A DNA stretch of 64,000 bases from DASUPK01 sp963763955 (GTDB lineage: Bacteria; Actinomycetota; Thermoleophilia; Solirubrobacterales; 70-9): positions 1 through 64,000 of the forward strand of contig CAVXQP010000005.1 of assembly GCA_963763955.1 (NCBI GenBank). The letters run 5' to 3'. Shown in pieces: positions 16,159 to 23,695 of this stretch. The notes under the pieces were generated by a model. The model saw only the letters and a program-made list of their open reading frames with translations, ran no database searches and had not been told where the DNA came from. How positions within the stretch are numbered: position 1 is the stretch's first letter; the number at the start of each line of letters is the position of its first letter. The position numbers were made by a program, and so were the translations under genes.

Positions 16159-16370
16159 TTGCTTCCTCCTGGTTGGGGGTTTGCGCCCTGAGGACGAATG
16201 AAGGGGCGCGAAATGGACTCCCGCGAGCCGAATTATCGAGCCGGCTCGAGTGCGCGGATTCGCGGGTATCCCGCCTGTCACGGATCGAAGGATCCAAACA
16301 GGAGGTACGACGTCAACACCCTGTCACCAGGGTCAGCAACCTCGGTGGCCAACGGTCCGAAGCCGAAAAG

Positions 16371-16403
16371 GCGAAGGGCCACCTCCATGAGGTGGCCCTT
16401 CGC
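16371..16403 (-). terminator. Strong hairpin, probable intrinsic terminator
   Basis: A perfect 15-base-pair inverted repeat, GCGAAGGGCCACCTC / GAGGTGGCCCTTCGC, closes a three-base loop. On the minus strand it is followed by CTTTTCGG, a short U-tract for this GC-rich genome. Read in the plus direction it is followed only by TTGTGAC. It most likely ends a minus-strand transcript beginning near 16660. Confidence 0.6.
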
Positions 16404-16580
16404 TTGTGACGCGGTCTGAAAACGGGCTGGGGATTGACGGTGGGGCGGGACAGCTCCCACCTCCCTTCGCTCGTCGGTGCCCGGGTTGGATTCCGCCTGA
16501 CGGCCGCGTGCCGTCAACCGGCCCCAAGGGCCCAATACAAGGAGACCCGTCCAAAACGGTGAGCCTCCCAGTGCCCAGGC

Positions 16581-16625
16581 CTAGCGGCCCTGCACCTCCA
16601 GAGTCCCGTCAAGCATGGAATTCAA
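16581..16625 (-). CDS. Possible 14-residue leader peptide
   Basis: TTG at 16625 (or the in-frame ATG at 16616) opens a short frame, MNSMLDGTLEVQGR, ending in TAG at 16581. GGAGGTGG lies 7-10 bases before the TTG. Only the very strong ribosome binding site supports translation; the peptide itself resembles nothing I know. Confidence 0.3.
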   Translation of the reverse strand: MNSMLDGTLEVQGR

Positions 16626-16700
16626 GTTAGGACCACCTCCTTTCTCTGGTAACTCGTATTGAAGCAGGCGCTCCGGCCGTGGCTAGAGTGCCGGTTCGCA

Positions 16701-17174
16701 ATGTCCCGCGATAAGCGATTCCTGTTGGTGGTTCCGGCTCTCGCGATCCTTTCGCTGGGCACAGGTTGTGGCGGGGGGAAGCAGTCGGTCACCGCCGCCG
16801 AGCTGGTCCAGAAGGGCGATCAGATCTGCCGCACAGAGCAGATGGGCTTCAGCCAGATCCAGGCCCACCCTCCGGCCAACGCCTCGATCGCGGCGGACCA
16901 GACCAAGGAGCTGATCAAGACCGCCGAGAGTGCCAGCTCCCATCTCGGAGACCTCGAGCCGCCCGACGAGCTCCGAGCGCCCTTCGAGAACTACATGAGC
17001 GCCCGGGACCGGGCCGTCGATCAGATGAAGAGGGGGGAGGACGCGGCCGAGAACCAGGACTCTAGGGCCTACGGGGCGGCGCAGGCGGCCGTGGTGAAGA
17101 GCGCTCCGGAGCGAAAGAGGCAGGCGCGCGCCGTGGGCTTCAGGGTCTGCGGTGCGAACGCGGGCTCCGCCTGA
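16701..17174 (+). CDS. Putative secreted lipoprotein
   Basis: A 157-residue protein with a lipoprotein signal peptide: a short basic start (SRDKR), a hydrophobic stretch LLVVPALAILSL, and the lipobox GTGC with the modified cysteine at about residue 23. The mature part is helical and charged, with cysteines in QICRTEQ and FRVCGA that could pair. It resembles small actinobacterial lipoproteins of unknown function. The ATG at 16701 is chosen because the signal peptide follows at once. A TAGAGT -10-like sequence lies about 20 bases upstream. Confidence 0.65.
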   Translation: MSRDKRFLLVVPALAILSLGTGCGGGKQSVTAAELVQKGDQICRTEQMGFSQIQAHPPANASIAADQTKELIKTAESASSHLGDLEPPDELRAPFENYMSARDRAVDQMKRGEDAAENQDSRAYGAAQAAVVKSAPERKRQARAVGFRVCGANAGSA

Positions 17175-17181
17175 TCCTCGG

Positions 17182-17533
17182 CTACGACTCGGTCTGCGAG
17201 AGGTAGGCGAAGCCGGCGGTCATCGCCAGGTTGCCGAGGCCCGCGAGCCAGAGGCCCGCGCGGGCGCCCGGTCTGGAGAACGCCGGCGAGCGGGACCAGA
17301 GGATGTCGGTGGCGAGCTCCGTGCCGCGCAGCCAGGAAAGTGCCCACCAGTCCTTGGCGCGGTTGCGGCGGTAGGCGACCAGGTGCGCCGCCGCGAAGGT
17401 GAGCCAGATCGGGCCGCAGCGGCGGAAGAGCTCCCTCGCGTCGTCCGACGGCTCGTCGTGACCGAGCACGCGCAGGGTCTGCGACGGGCGCCAGCAGCGC
17501 GCCCGACCCGAGGACCAGATCGAAGGCGATCAT
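17182..17533 (-). CDS. Small polytopic membrane protein (one-base frame break)
   Basis: About 116 residues with three or four hydrophobic segments: MIAFDLVLGSGALLAP, then in the next frame TLRVLGHDEPSDDARELFRRCGPIWLTFAAAHLVAY, TELATDILWS and AGLWLAGLGNLAMTAGFAYL. GGAGGAC lies before the ATG at 17533, supporting this start over an internal one at 17469. The two parts join if one C is removed from the CCC run near 17485-17487. Family and function are unknown. It lies end to end with the lipoprotein gene. Confidence 0.5.
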
Positions 17534-17640
17534 GTTCCGGTTCGTCCTCCGCAGCTGCCCGTCGAGGCTCACGGCGACGATCCAAGCACATTCACGGGGA
17601 GCCGAGAAGGGAAACCCGGCGGGCAGCGAAATCAGCGCCC

Positions 17641-18510
17641 GTGGCACGGACCGCGACCAAGACCCATCCCGCCCGCAAGAGCCTCTCGGACTTCATCACG
17701 GAGCGCTTCGACGACTTCTCGCGCTCTCAGAAGGACGTGGCCCGCTACATCGTCGACCACCTCGACGAGGCGGCCTTCCAGACGGCCGAGGAGCTCGCCC
17801 GCCGAGCCAACACATCCTCTTCCACGGTCGTTCGCTTCTCGCAGGCACTCGGGTTCGACGGCTACCCCGAGCTGCAGCAGGCGGCGATCGAGGAATACCG
17901 GCACAAGGTCGCCGAGGGTCAGCCGAACCCCAATGGCGGCAGCGGCGCGGCCGCCCTCTTCAACTTCGATCATTCCGAGTTCGAGGCCTCGCTCGGCGCG
18001 GACTACTCGAACATCGAGGAGACGGCGCGGAACCTGACGCGCGAACAGATTGAGGCCTCGGTCTCGGCGCTCGCCACCTCCAGGAGGGTGCTGATCGTCG
18101 GCGTGGAGCAGATGGCGTTCTTCGCCAGCTACCTGCGCCACCTCCTCGGGCTGCTCGACGTGAGAGCGGAGATCGTCGCCTCGCCGAGCCAAGACAACAT
18201 CCAGAAGCTCTCGCGGATGGACGAGGACACCCTGCTGGTGGTGCTCACCGCAGGGCGCGCCCATCCGCTCATCCTCAGGGCGCTGAAGCTCGCCCGGCAT
18301 CGTCGCGCTCGCACCATCTCGATCACGGACTCGACGCTCTCCGACGTCGCGGAGCACTCGGAGCTGGTTCTCTACTACTCCTCCAACGGCCCGTCGTATA
18401 TCCGCTCCAACGCGGCGCTGATGGGCCTGGTCCAGGCGCTCGCCCACGGGGTCTACTCGCGTGACGAGGCCGCCCACCGCGACCGCATCCGCGCCTTCAA
18501 GCTGAAGTAG
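17641..18510 (+). CDS. MurR/RpiR-family transcriptional regulator
   Basis: A 289-residue regulator. The N-terminal RpiR-type HTH spans about residues 15-95 (FSRSQKDVARYIVDHLDEAAFQTAEELARRANTSSSTVVRFSQALGF in pieces), and a SIS phosphosugar-binding domain spans about 125-275 (LIVGVEQMAFFASYLRHLL and VVLTAGRAHPLILRAL). Such proteins sense sugar phosphates or related metabolites and usually control nearby genes. Here the next downstream genes are pdxS and pdxT, 250 bases away, which may or may not be targets. The GTG start at 17641 follows a longer open frame without coding character. Confidence 0.85.
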   Translation: MARTATKTHPARKSLSDFITERFDDFSRSQKDVARYIVDHLDEAAFQTAEELARRANTSSSTVVRFSQALGFDGYPELQQAAIEEYRHKVAEGQPNPNGGSGAAALFNFDHSEFEASLGADYSNIEETARNLTREQIEASVSALATSRRVLIVGVEQMAFFASYLRHLLGLLDVRAEIVASPSQDNIQKLSRMDEDTLLVVLTAGRAHPLILRALKLARHRRARTISITDSTLSDVAEHSELVLYYSSNGPSYIRSNAALMGLVQALAHGVYSRDEAAHRDRIRAFKLK

Positions 18511-18590
18511 GAGGTCCACGCCTGGGCTGAGAATCTCTTCAGACAGAAGACCACAGGCCCGGGGGGCGATCCGGACCTGCAGTCGATACC

Positions 18591-18610
18591 GGGGTCCGGG
18601 GGAGGACCCC
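18591..18610 (+). terminator. Hairpin after the RpiR regulator
   Basis: GGGGTCC / GGACCCC form a 7-base-pair stem around GGGGGA, about 80 bases after the regulator's stop. No U-tract follows, so termination is uncertain. The rest of the 248-base gap before pdxS shows no gene; TACTATT about 15 bases before pdxS could be a -10 element. Confidence 0.35.
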
Positions 18611-18758
18611 AAGTGATTACGCCGCCTCGTCCGATACGCACCCCCAGGGCGAGGTAGGAACAAGGTTGCCCACCCTCCAATGAGGCAAACGTCGCAGCCG
18701 ACATTCATCGGGGGCGTCAGGTGGGGCCGCGGCGGGCGCCTTCTACTATTCGGTTTCC

Positions 18759-19646
18759 ATGGCCGAGCGAGCGACCTTCCGTGTCAAGACCGGCCTCGCC
18801 GAGATGCTCAAGGGCGGGGTGATCATGGATGTCACCAACGCCGAGCAGGCGAAGATCGCCGAGGATGCGGGCGCCTGCGCGGTGATGGCGCTGGAGCGCG
18901 TGCCGGCCGACATCCGGGCCCAGGGCGGGGTTGCGCGGATGTCCAATCCCGCCGTGATCAAGGAGATCCAGGAGGCGGTGACGATCCCCGTGATGGCCAA
19001 GGCGCGGATCGGCCACTTCGCCGAGGCCCAGGTGCTCCAGTCCCTGGAGGTCGACTATGTGGACGAGTCCGAGGTCCTGACCCCCGCCGACGAGTCGAAC
19101 CACATCGACAAGTTCGCCTTCGAGGTGCCCTTCGTTTGCGGCGCCACCAATCTCGGCGAGGCGCTCCGCCGCATCGGCGAGGGCGCGGCGATGATCCGCT
19201 CCAAGGGCGAGGCCGGCACCGGCAACATCGTCGAGGCCGTCCGCCACATGCGTGAGATCACCGACGGCATCAAGCAGCTCGCCTCGCTGCGCACCGAGCA
19301 GCTCGCCGGCGCCGCCAAGCAGCACCAGGCGCCGCTCGACGTGGTCCAGGACGTCGCCGAGCGCGGCTGGCTGCCGGTGCCGCTCTTCTGCGCGGGCGGC
19401 ATCGCCACCCCGGCGGACGCCGCGCTGATGATGCAGCTCGGCGCCGAGGGCAACTTCGTCGGCTCCGGGATCTTCAAGAGCGAGGACCCCGCCCGGCGGG
19501 CCCGTGCGATCGTCGAGGCGACCACGCACTTCAACGACCCCGAGCGGGTCGCCCAGGCGTCGATGGAGCTCGGCGAGGCGATGCCCGGCCTTGAGATCGA
19601 GGCGCTCGCCCAAGACGGCGGCCTGCTGCAGGGCCGCGGCACCTGA
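18759..19646 (+). CDS. pdxS: Pyridoxal 5'-phosphate synthase, synthase subunit
   Basis: A 295-residue PdxS protein. It opens with FRVKTGLAEMLKGGVIMDVTN, with the catalytic lysines in VIMDV-adjacent and VMAKARIGHF segments. It continues through the VDYVDESEVLTPAD and FVCGATNLGEALRRI blocks and ends with PVPLFCAGGIATPADAALMMQLGAEGNFVGSGIF. It condenses ribose 5-phosphate, glyceraldehyde 3-phosphate and ammonia into pyridoxal phosphate, forming a dodecamer with 12 PdxT subunits in the cytosol. Length and motifs are full and normal. pdxT starts one base after its stop codon. Confidence 0.97.
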   Translation: MAERATFRVKTGLAEMLKGGVIMDVTNAEQAKIAEDAGACAVMALERVPADIRAQGGVARMSNPAVIKEIQEAVTIPVMAKARIGHFAEAQVLQSLEVDYVDESEVLTPADESNHIDKFAFEVPFVCGATNLGEALRRIGEGAAMIRSKGEAGTGNIVEAVRHMREITDGIKQLASLRTEQLAGAAKQHQAPLDVVQDVAERGWLPVPLFCAGGIATPADAALMMQLGAEGNFVGSGIFKSEDPARRARAIVEATTHFNDPERVAQASMELGEAMPGLEIEALAQDGGLLQGRGT

Positions 19647-19647
19647 G

Positions 19648-20238
19648 TTGAGCCGACCTCCCCTGCGCATCGGCGTCCTCGCCATCCAGGGCGACTTCGA
19701 GGCCCATCGCCGGACGCTCGAGTCGCTCGGTGCCGAGGTGGGCGAGGTGCGAACCGCGTCCGGGCTCGAGGCGCTCGACGGCCTGGTCATCCCAGGCGGC
19801 GAGTCCACCACGATCTCGATGGGGATGGAGCACGAGGGCCTGGACGACGCGATTCGCTCCTTTCACCGCGAAGGGGGGCCGATCTTCGGTAGCTGCGCGG
19901 GGATGATCGTCTCCGACAGCGCACACCTCGGGCTGGCCGACTACCTCTGTCGCCGCAACGCCTTCGGCCGGCAGCTGCAGAGCTTCGAGGAGGACCTGCG
20001 GGTCGAGGGACTGGGCGACGAGCCTTTGCGGGCGGTCTTCATCCGGGCCCCCTGGGTCGAGGAGCATGGTCATGACGTCGAGGTCCTGGCCGAGGTCCAC
20101 GGCCACCCGGTTGCGGTTCGCGACGCGAACGTGCTGGCCGTCGCCTTCCACGCCGAGCTCACCGACGACAGCCGCCTGCACGCCGCCTTCATGGCGATGT
20201 GTACGGCGGCGCGGTCCGGCGATCCGGCTCATCGCTAG
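19648..20238 (+). CDS. pdxT: Pyridoxal 5'-phosphate synthase, glutaminase subunit
   Basis: A class I glutamine amidotransferase of 196 residues that supplies ammonia to PdxS. It shows IGVLAIQGDFEAH at the start, VIPGGESTTI, the nucleophile loop GSCAGMI, CRRNAFGRQ and the C-terminal FHAELTDD carrying the catalytic His and Glu. Family members usually read FHPEL, so the Pro-to-Ala change is mildly unusual. The TTG at 19648 is used because no ATG or GTG lies between the pdxS stop and the IGVLAIQG strand. Confidence 0.95.
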   Translation: MSRPPLRIGVLAIQGDFEAHRRTLESLGAEVGEVRTASGLEALDGLVIPGGESTTISMGMEHEGLDDAIRSFHREGGPIFGSCAGMIVSDSAHLGLADYLCRRNAFGRQLQSFEEDLRVEGLGDEPLRAVFIRAPWVEEHGHDVEVLAEVHGHPVAVRDANVLAVAFHAELTDDSRLHAAFMAMCTAARSGDPAHR

Positions 20239-20247
20239 GTTGTCGGT

Positions 20248-21351
20248 ATGAGGGACCCACGGGTGACGGCGCTCGCGCAGATCCTCGTTCGGCACTCCAC
20301 CGGGGTCTCGGACGGGGACGTCTGCACGATCGAGGGCGAATCGGCGGCCGAGCCTCTGCTGCAGGCGATCTACGAGGAGGTCCTGCGGGCCGGCGGGAAC
20401 CCGATCGTGAACGTGGCGATGGAGGGCCAGTCGACCTCCTACTTCGAGCTCGCCTCCGACAGACAGCTGGAGTGGATCTCGCCGGTCGCGGAGTGGGCGG
20501 TCGAGAACGCGGACGTCCGCATCGCGGTGATGGCGAGCCAGAACACACGTGCCCTCTCCCAGATTCCGCCCGAGCGCCAGGCGACGCGGCAGGCCGCGAC
20601 ACAAAAGCTGATGAAGCGGGCGATGGAGCGGAGCGCGGAGGGGACCTACCGCTGGGCGCTCACCCTCTTCCCGACCCACGCTTACGCGTCCGAGGCGGGG
20701 ATGGGCCTGGCCGCTTACGAGGACTTCTACTACGGCGCCTGCCTGGCGACGGACGATGACCCCGTGGGGGCCTGGGCGCGGACCTCCGAGGAGACCAAGC
20801 GACTGGCCGACTGGATCCAGGGCCGCTCCGAGGTGCACGTGACCGGCGACGGCACGGACCTGCGGCTCGGGATCGAGGACCGCACCTTCATCGCGGCCGA
20901 TGGCAAGCACAACATGCCGGACGGGGAGTTCTTCACGGGACCCGTCGAGGACTCAGCCGATGGCGAGATCAGCTTTCACCTCCCCGCCACCTATGCGGGC
21001 CGCGAGGTTGCCGGCGTGCGGTTCCGCTTCGAGGGTGGCAAGGTCGTCGACGCGACCGCGGAGAAGGGAGAGGAATTCCTGATCGAGATGCTCGACACCG
21101 ACGAGGGGGCCCGTCGCCTCGGGGAGCTCGGCATCGGCACCAATTACGGGATCGCCGCCGGCACCGGCGAGATCCTGCTCGATGAGAAGATCGGCGGCAC
21201 GGTCCACCTCGCCGTGGGCCGCTCATACCCGGAGACCGGCGGCGTCAACGAGTCGGCGATTCACTGGGACATGATCTGCGACCTGCGCAAGGGCGGCCAG
21301 ATCGAGGTCGACGGAGAGCCGCTGCAGCGCGACGGCGCGTTCGTGGTCTAG
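20248..21351 (+). CDS. M29-family aminopeptidase
   Basis: A 367-residue metallopeptidase of the M29 (AmpS/thermophilic aminopeptidase) family. It shows NMPDGEFFTGPVEDS with the metal-binding Glu, the LGELGIGTNYGI block, and the C-terminal NESAIHWDMICDLRKGG that carries metal-binding His and Asp. It should release N-terminal amino acids from peptides in the cytosol. It starts 9 bases after pdxT and may be co-transcribed. The 115 bases after it contain a small CCGGGT/ACCCGG hairpin at 21374-21388. Confidence 0.9.
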   Translation: MRDPRVTALAQILVRHSTGVSDGDVCTIEGESAAEPLLQAIYEEVLRAGGNPIVNVAMEGQSTSYFELASDRQLEWISPVAEWAVENADVRIAVMASQNTRALSQIPPERQATRQAATQKLMKRAMERSAEGTYRWALTLFPTHAYASEAGMGLAAYEDFYYGACLATDDDPVGAWARTSEETKRLADWIQGRSEVHVTGDGTDLRLGIEDRTFIAADGKHNMPDGEFFTGPVEDSADGEISFHLPATYAGREVAGVRFRFEGGKVVDATAEKGEEFLIEMLDTDEGARRLGELGIGTNYGIAAGTGEILLDEKIGGTVHLAVGRSYPETGGVNESAIHWDMICDLRKGGQIEVDGEPLQRDGAFVV

Positions 21352-21466
21352 GGCCGCAACCCTCGTCCCGAAACCGGGTTCTACCCGGCAGAAACGGTAG
21401 GCGCTCGGTCGGGGAGAACGAGCCCTCCATGACGAAGTTGCCCATCGCACCGCAAGGAGGGACAGC

Positions 21467-22081
21467 ATGTTCGGACGCAAGCTGGGCTTGGTGGCCGTCG
21501 CGGCCCTGAGTCTGGGTCTCGTTCTGGCTGCACCGTCAGCGCTGGCCAGGAAGAAGGTCATCAACAAGACCTACGCCGTGGGCGTCGGCGCGCCGTCCGG
21601 CGGAGTGCCGCTCAACATCCCGGATGGCGGTGGCGCTGCCATCCAGCTCGTGCGTGATCCGGTCGCGGTCAAGGGTCTCAATCCGCATGGCAAGATCAAG
21701 GATGTGAACGTGGGTGTGAGGATCTCGCACCCGTTCGCCAGTGACCTGGAGATCTATCTCGCTACGCCGCGAGGGGTCATCAACCTCTCGCATGACGTCG
21801 GCGGGAACGGCAACAACTACGGGAACGGTTTCGCCGGGTGCTCGGGTGGGCTGACCACCTTCGATAGCCAGACGCCGACCTCGATCGCGACGCCCGGCCT
21901 TAACGCTCCCTTCGTCGGGTTCTTCGCGCCACAGGAGAGCCTCAATTTGGTCAATGGCCTGGGCGCCAAGAAGGCGACGAATGCCGTCTGGTCCCTGCTG
22001 GTGATGGACGACAACAACCTGCACGGCACCGGCACCCTCGACTGCTTCAAGTTGAGCGTGACAGCCAGCAACCCGAAGTAG
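21467..22081 (+). CDS. Secreted proprotein-convertase P-domain protein
   Basis: A 204-residue exported protein. A Sec signal peptide (LGLVAVAALSLGLVLAAPSALA, split here as residues 7-28) ends in an AxA-like site. The rest is a single P/Homo B domain: INVPDGG-like LNIPDGGG, VGVRISHPFASDLEIYLATPRG, INLSHDVGG, and the closing WSLLVMDDNNLHGTGTLDCFKLSV. P domains usually follow subtilisin-like proteases, but none is attached or adjacent here. It may bind a partner or substrate outside the cell. AAGGAGGGA before the ATG supports the start. Confidence 0.8.
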   Translation: MFGRKLGLVAVAALSLGLVLAAPSALARKKVINKTYAVGVGAPSGGVPLNIPDGGGAAIQLVRDPVAVKGLNPHGKIKDVNVGVRISHPFASDLEIYLATPRGVINLSHDVGGNGNNYGNGFAGCSGGLTTFDSQTPTSIATPGLNAPFVGFFAPQESLNLVNGLGAKKATNAVWSLLVMDDNNLHGTGTLDCFKLSVTASNPK

Positions 22082-22102
22082 CCGTCTGTCAAACCGGGAG
22101 GG

Positions 22103-22128
22103 AACGGGGCGCCTGGCGGCGCCCCGTT
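22103..22128 (+). terminator. Intrinsic terminator after the P-domain gene
   Basis: AACGGGGCGCC / GGCGCCCCGTT form an 11-base-pair stem around TGGC, followed by TGGCTTTCCC. It lies about 20 bases after the stop codon and separates this gene from yebC. Confidence 0.75.
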
Positions 22129-22159
22129 TGGCTTTCCCGTTCGACCTAGAATCGACGCC

Positions 22160-22915
22160 ATGTCGGGTCACTCGAAGTGGTCGTCGATCAAGCACAAGAA
22201 GGGCGCCGCGGACGCCAAGCGCGGCAAGCTCTTCACGAAGCTGGCGCGCGCGATCACCGTCGCCGCGCGCGACGGTGGCGGCAACCTGGACGCGAACCCC
22301 GGGCTCGGGCTAGCGGTGCAGAAGGCACGCGACGCCTCGATGCCCAAGGACAACATCCAGCGGGCGATCGACCGCGGTACCGGCGAGGGCGCCGACGCCG
22401 CCGCCATCGAGAGCGTCACCTACGAGGGCTACGGCCCAGGGGGTGCCGCGATCCTGGTTGAGGCGCTGACCGACAACCGCAATCGGACCGGCTCCGAAAT
22501 TCGCCACGCCTTCGAGCGGCACGGCGGAAGTCTCGGCGAGCCGGGTTCGGTCGCCTGGCAGTTCGAGAACCGCGGCGTGATCCTCGTCGACGGCGAGCGC
22601 TACAGCGAGGACGACCTGATGCCCGCAATCGACGCCGGCGCTGAGGACGTCTCCGAGGATGGCGACCTGATCAAGGTCACCACGGCCGCCTCCGATCTGG
22701 CGGCCGTCCGCTCGGCGCTGGAGGAGGCCGGGGTCGAGGTCCAGTCGGCCGAGCTCTCGATGGAGCCCAAGAGCACAGTCGAGGTCGGGGAGCGCGACGC
22801 GCCCGCGCTGCTGCGGCTCATGGACGCCCTCGAGGAGCACGACGACGTGGACTCCGTGCACGCGAACTTCGACGTTCCGGAGGAAGTGCTGGAGAAGGCG
22901 GCCGCGACGAGTTAG
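22160..22915 (+). CDS. yebC: YebC/PmpR-family transcriptional or translational regulator
   Basis: A 251-residue YebC/TACO1 protein of normal length. It begins MSGHSKWSSIKHKKGAADAKRGK in pieces, continues with ITVAARDGGGNLDANP, and has the conserved TYEGYGPGGAAILVEALTDNRNRT block. The family has been described both as DNA-binding regulators and as factors that help ribosomes through proline stretches. It stands directly before ruvC, the classical yebC-ruvC-ruvA-ruvB order of many bacteria. Confidence 0.95.
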   Translation: MSGHSKWSSIKHKKGAADAKRGKLFTKLARAITVAARDGGGNLDANPGLGLAVQKARDASMPKDNIQRAIDRGTGEGADAAAIESVTYEGYGPGGAAILVEALTDNRNRTGSEIRHAFERHGGSLGEPGSVAWQFENRGVILVDGERYSEDDLMPAIDAGAEDVSEDGDLIKVTTAASDLAAVRSALEEAGVEVQSAELSMEPKSTVEVGERDAPALLRLMDALEEHDDVDSVHANFDVPEEVLEKAAATS

Positions 22916-23049
22916 GCGCCGCCACCTCCTCTTCTTGGGGAGGGCGTCCTTCTTTTGGGGCAGCCGGCGTCTGCGTTGGGCGTTCTCCCCCTGCTCCGCC
23001 CGTTCGGCCCGTTGAAGGACATCCGGGGTGCGAGTGAGAATGAAAGAGC

Positions 23050-23602
23050 GTGATCGTCATCGGTATCGATCCGGGTATCGCCAACACCGGATTCGGAGTG
23101 GTCCGTACCTCCGGTGAGCGAATGGTGGCGCTGGACGGGGGCGTGATCGAGGTCCCCTCGGATCTCTCCGCCGAGCAGCGGCTGGTCCGCCTGCACGACT
23201 CGCTGGGCGAGCTGATCGCGCTGGCATGAGCCGAAGGCGATGGCGATCGAGGAGCTCTTCTTCGGCAAGAACCTCGCGTCCGCCCAGAGCGTCGGAGAGG
23301 CGCGAGGCGTGACGCTGCTGGCCGCGGCCAGACATGCTGTGCCCTGCTTCGACTACACGCCCCAGGCCGTGAAGAAGGCGGTCTGCGGATCGGGATCCGC
23401 CGACAAGGAACAGGTGCAGCGGATGGTGGCCAGCCTCCTCGGCCTCCCGGAGCCGCCCACGCCCGACCATGCGGCCGACGCCTTCGCGGTCGCGATCTGC
23501 CACGCCGGGACCGCCGGATCGCGCAACGCCGTTTCGCACTTCGGGCGGTCGAGGGCCGGGACGCAGTCGGCGCTCGCCAGGCGCCAGCGCCTCGCCGGCT
23601 AG
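23050..23602 (+). CDS. ruvC: Crossover junction endodeoxyribonuclease RuvC (one-base frame break)
   Basis: RuvC, the Holliday-junction resolvase, encoded in two frames. GTG 23050 gives IGIDPGIANTGFGVV with the first catalytic Asp, continuing to LGELIAL. A stop follows at 23227-23229. The next frame continues EPKAMAIEELFFGKNLASAQSVGEARG with the catalytic Glu, then PDHAADAFAVAICHA with the last catalytic acids. Removing one G at 23223/23224 (CTGGCAT to CTGCAT) restores a 183-residue protein reading ...LHEPKAMAIEELFF. The gene is essentially complete, so an error in the sequence is more likely than a true pseudogene. Confidence 0.9.
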
Positions 23603-23621
23603 CGGCCACGCGGCGCCTGGG

Positions 23622-23644
23622 GGCTGGTTGGGTGGCAACCAGCC
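23622..23644 (+). terminator. Hairpin after ruvC
   Basis: GGCTGGTTG / CAACCAGCC form a 9-base-pair stem around GGTGG, about 20 bases after the ruvC stop. No T-run follows, but the position suggests it separates ruvC from the MFS gene. Confidence 0.45.
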
Positions 23645-23695
23645 GGGTCGCCGGCTTCTCGCGAAGACCACCGGCGCGTGTAGTGTCGGAACCCG

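Larger units (their letters stand above)
16371..16660 (-). other. Candidate minus-strand small transcript in the 16.16-16.70 kb intergenic region
   Basis: The 542-base gap between the YCII gene and the lipoprotein gene holds no normal-sized gene, but on the minus strand it has an ordered set of elements. These are an exceptional Shine-Dalgarno-like sequence (AGAAAGGAGGTGGTCC, 16645-16630), a 14-codon reading frame, several GC-rich inverted repeats (for example GACGGC/GCCGTC at about 16499-16514), and a 15-base-pair hairpin followed by CTTTT. This could be a leader-peptide RNA or a structured small RNA. I do not recognise it as a known RNA family. Confidence 0.4.

Noticed and set aside
16406..16630. 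74-codon plus-strand frame in the 16.2-16.7 kb gap
   Set aside because: Pro/Gly-rich with no family resemblance, and it lies across the structured minus-strand element.
16630..16645. 3' end of a 16S rRNA gene on the plus strand (GGACCACCTCCTTTCT)
   Set aside because: The match stops after these 16 bases; no upstream 16S sequence or ribosomal operon is present. It is better read as a strong ribosome binding site on the minus strand.
23050..23602. Programmed frameshift in ruvC as in some translational-recoding genes
   Set aside because: No slippery heptamer or downstream stimulator is evident, and several unrelated genes in the window show the same kind of one-base break. Sequence error is simpler.
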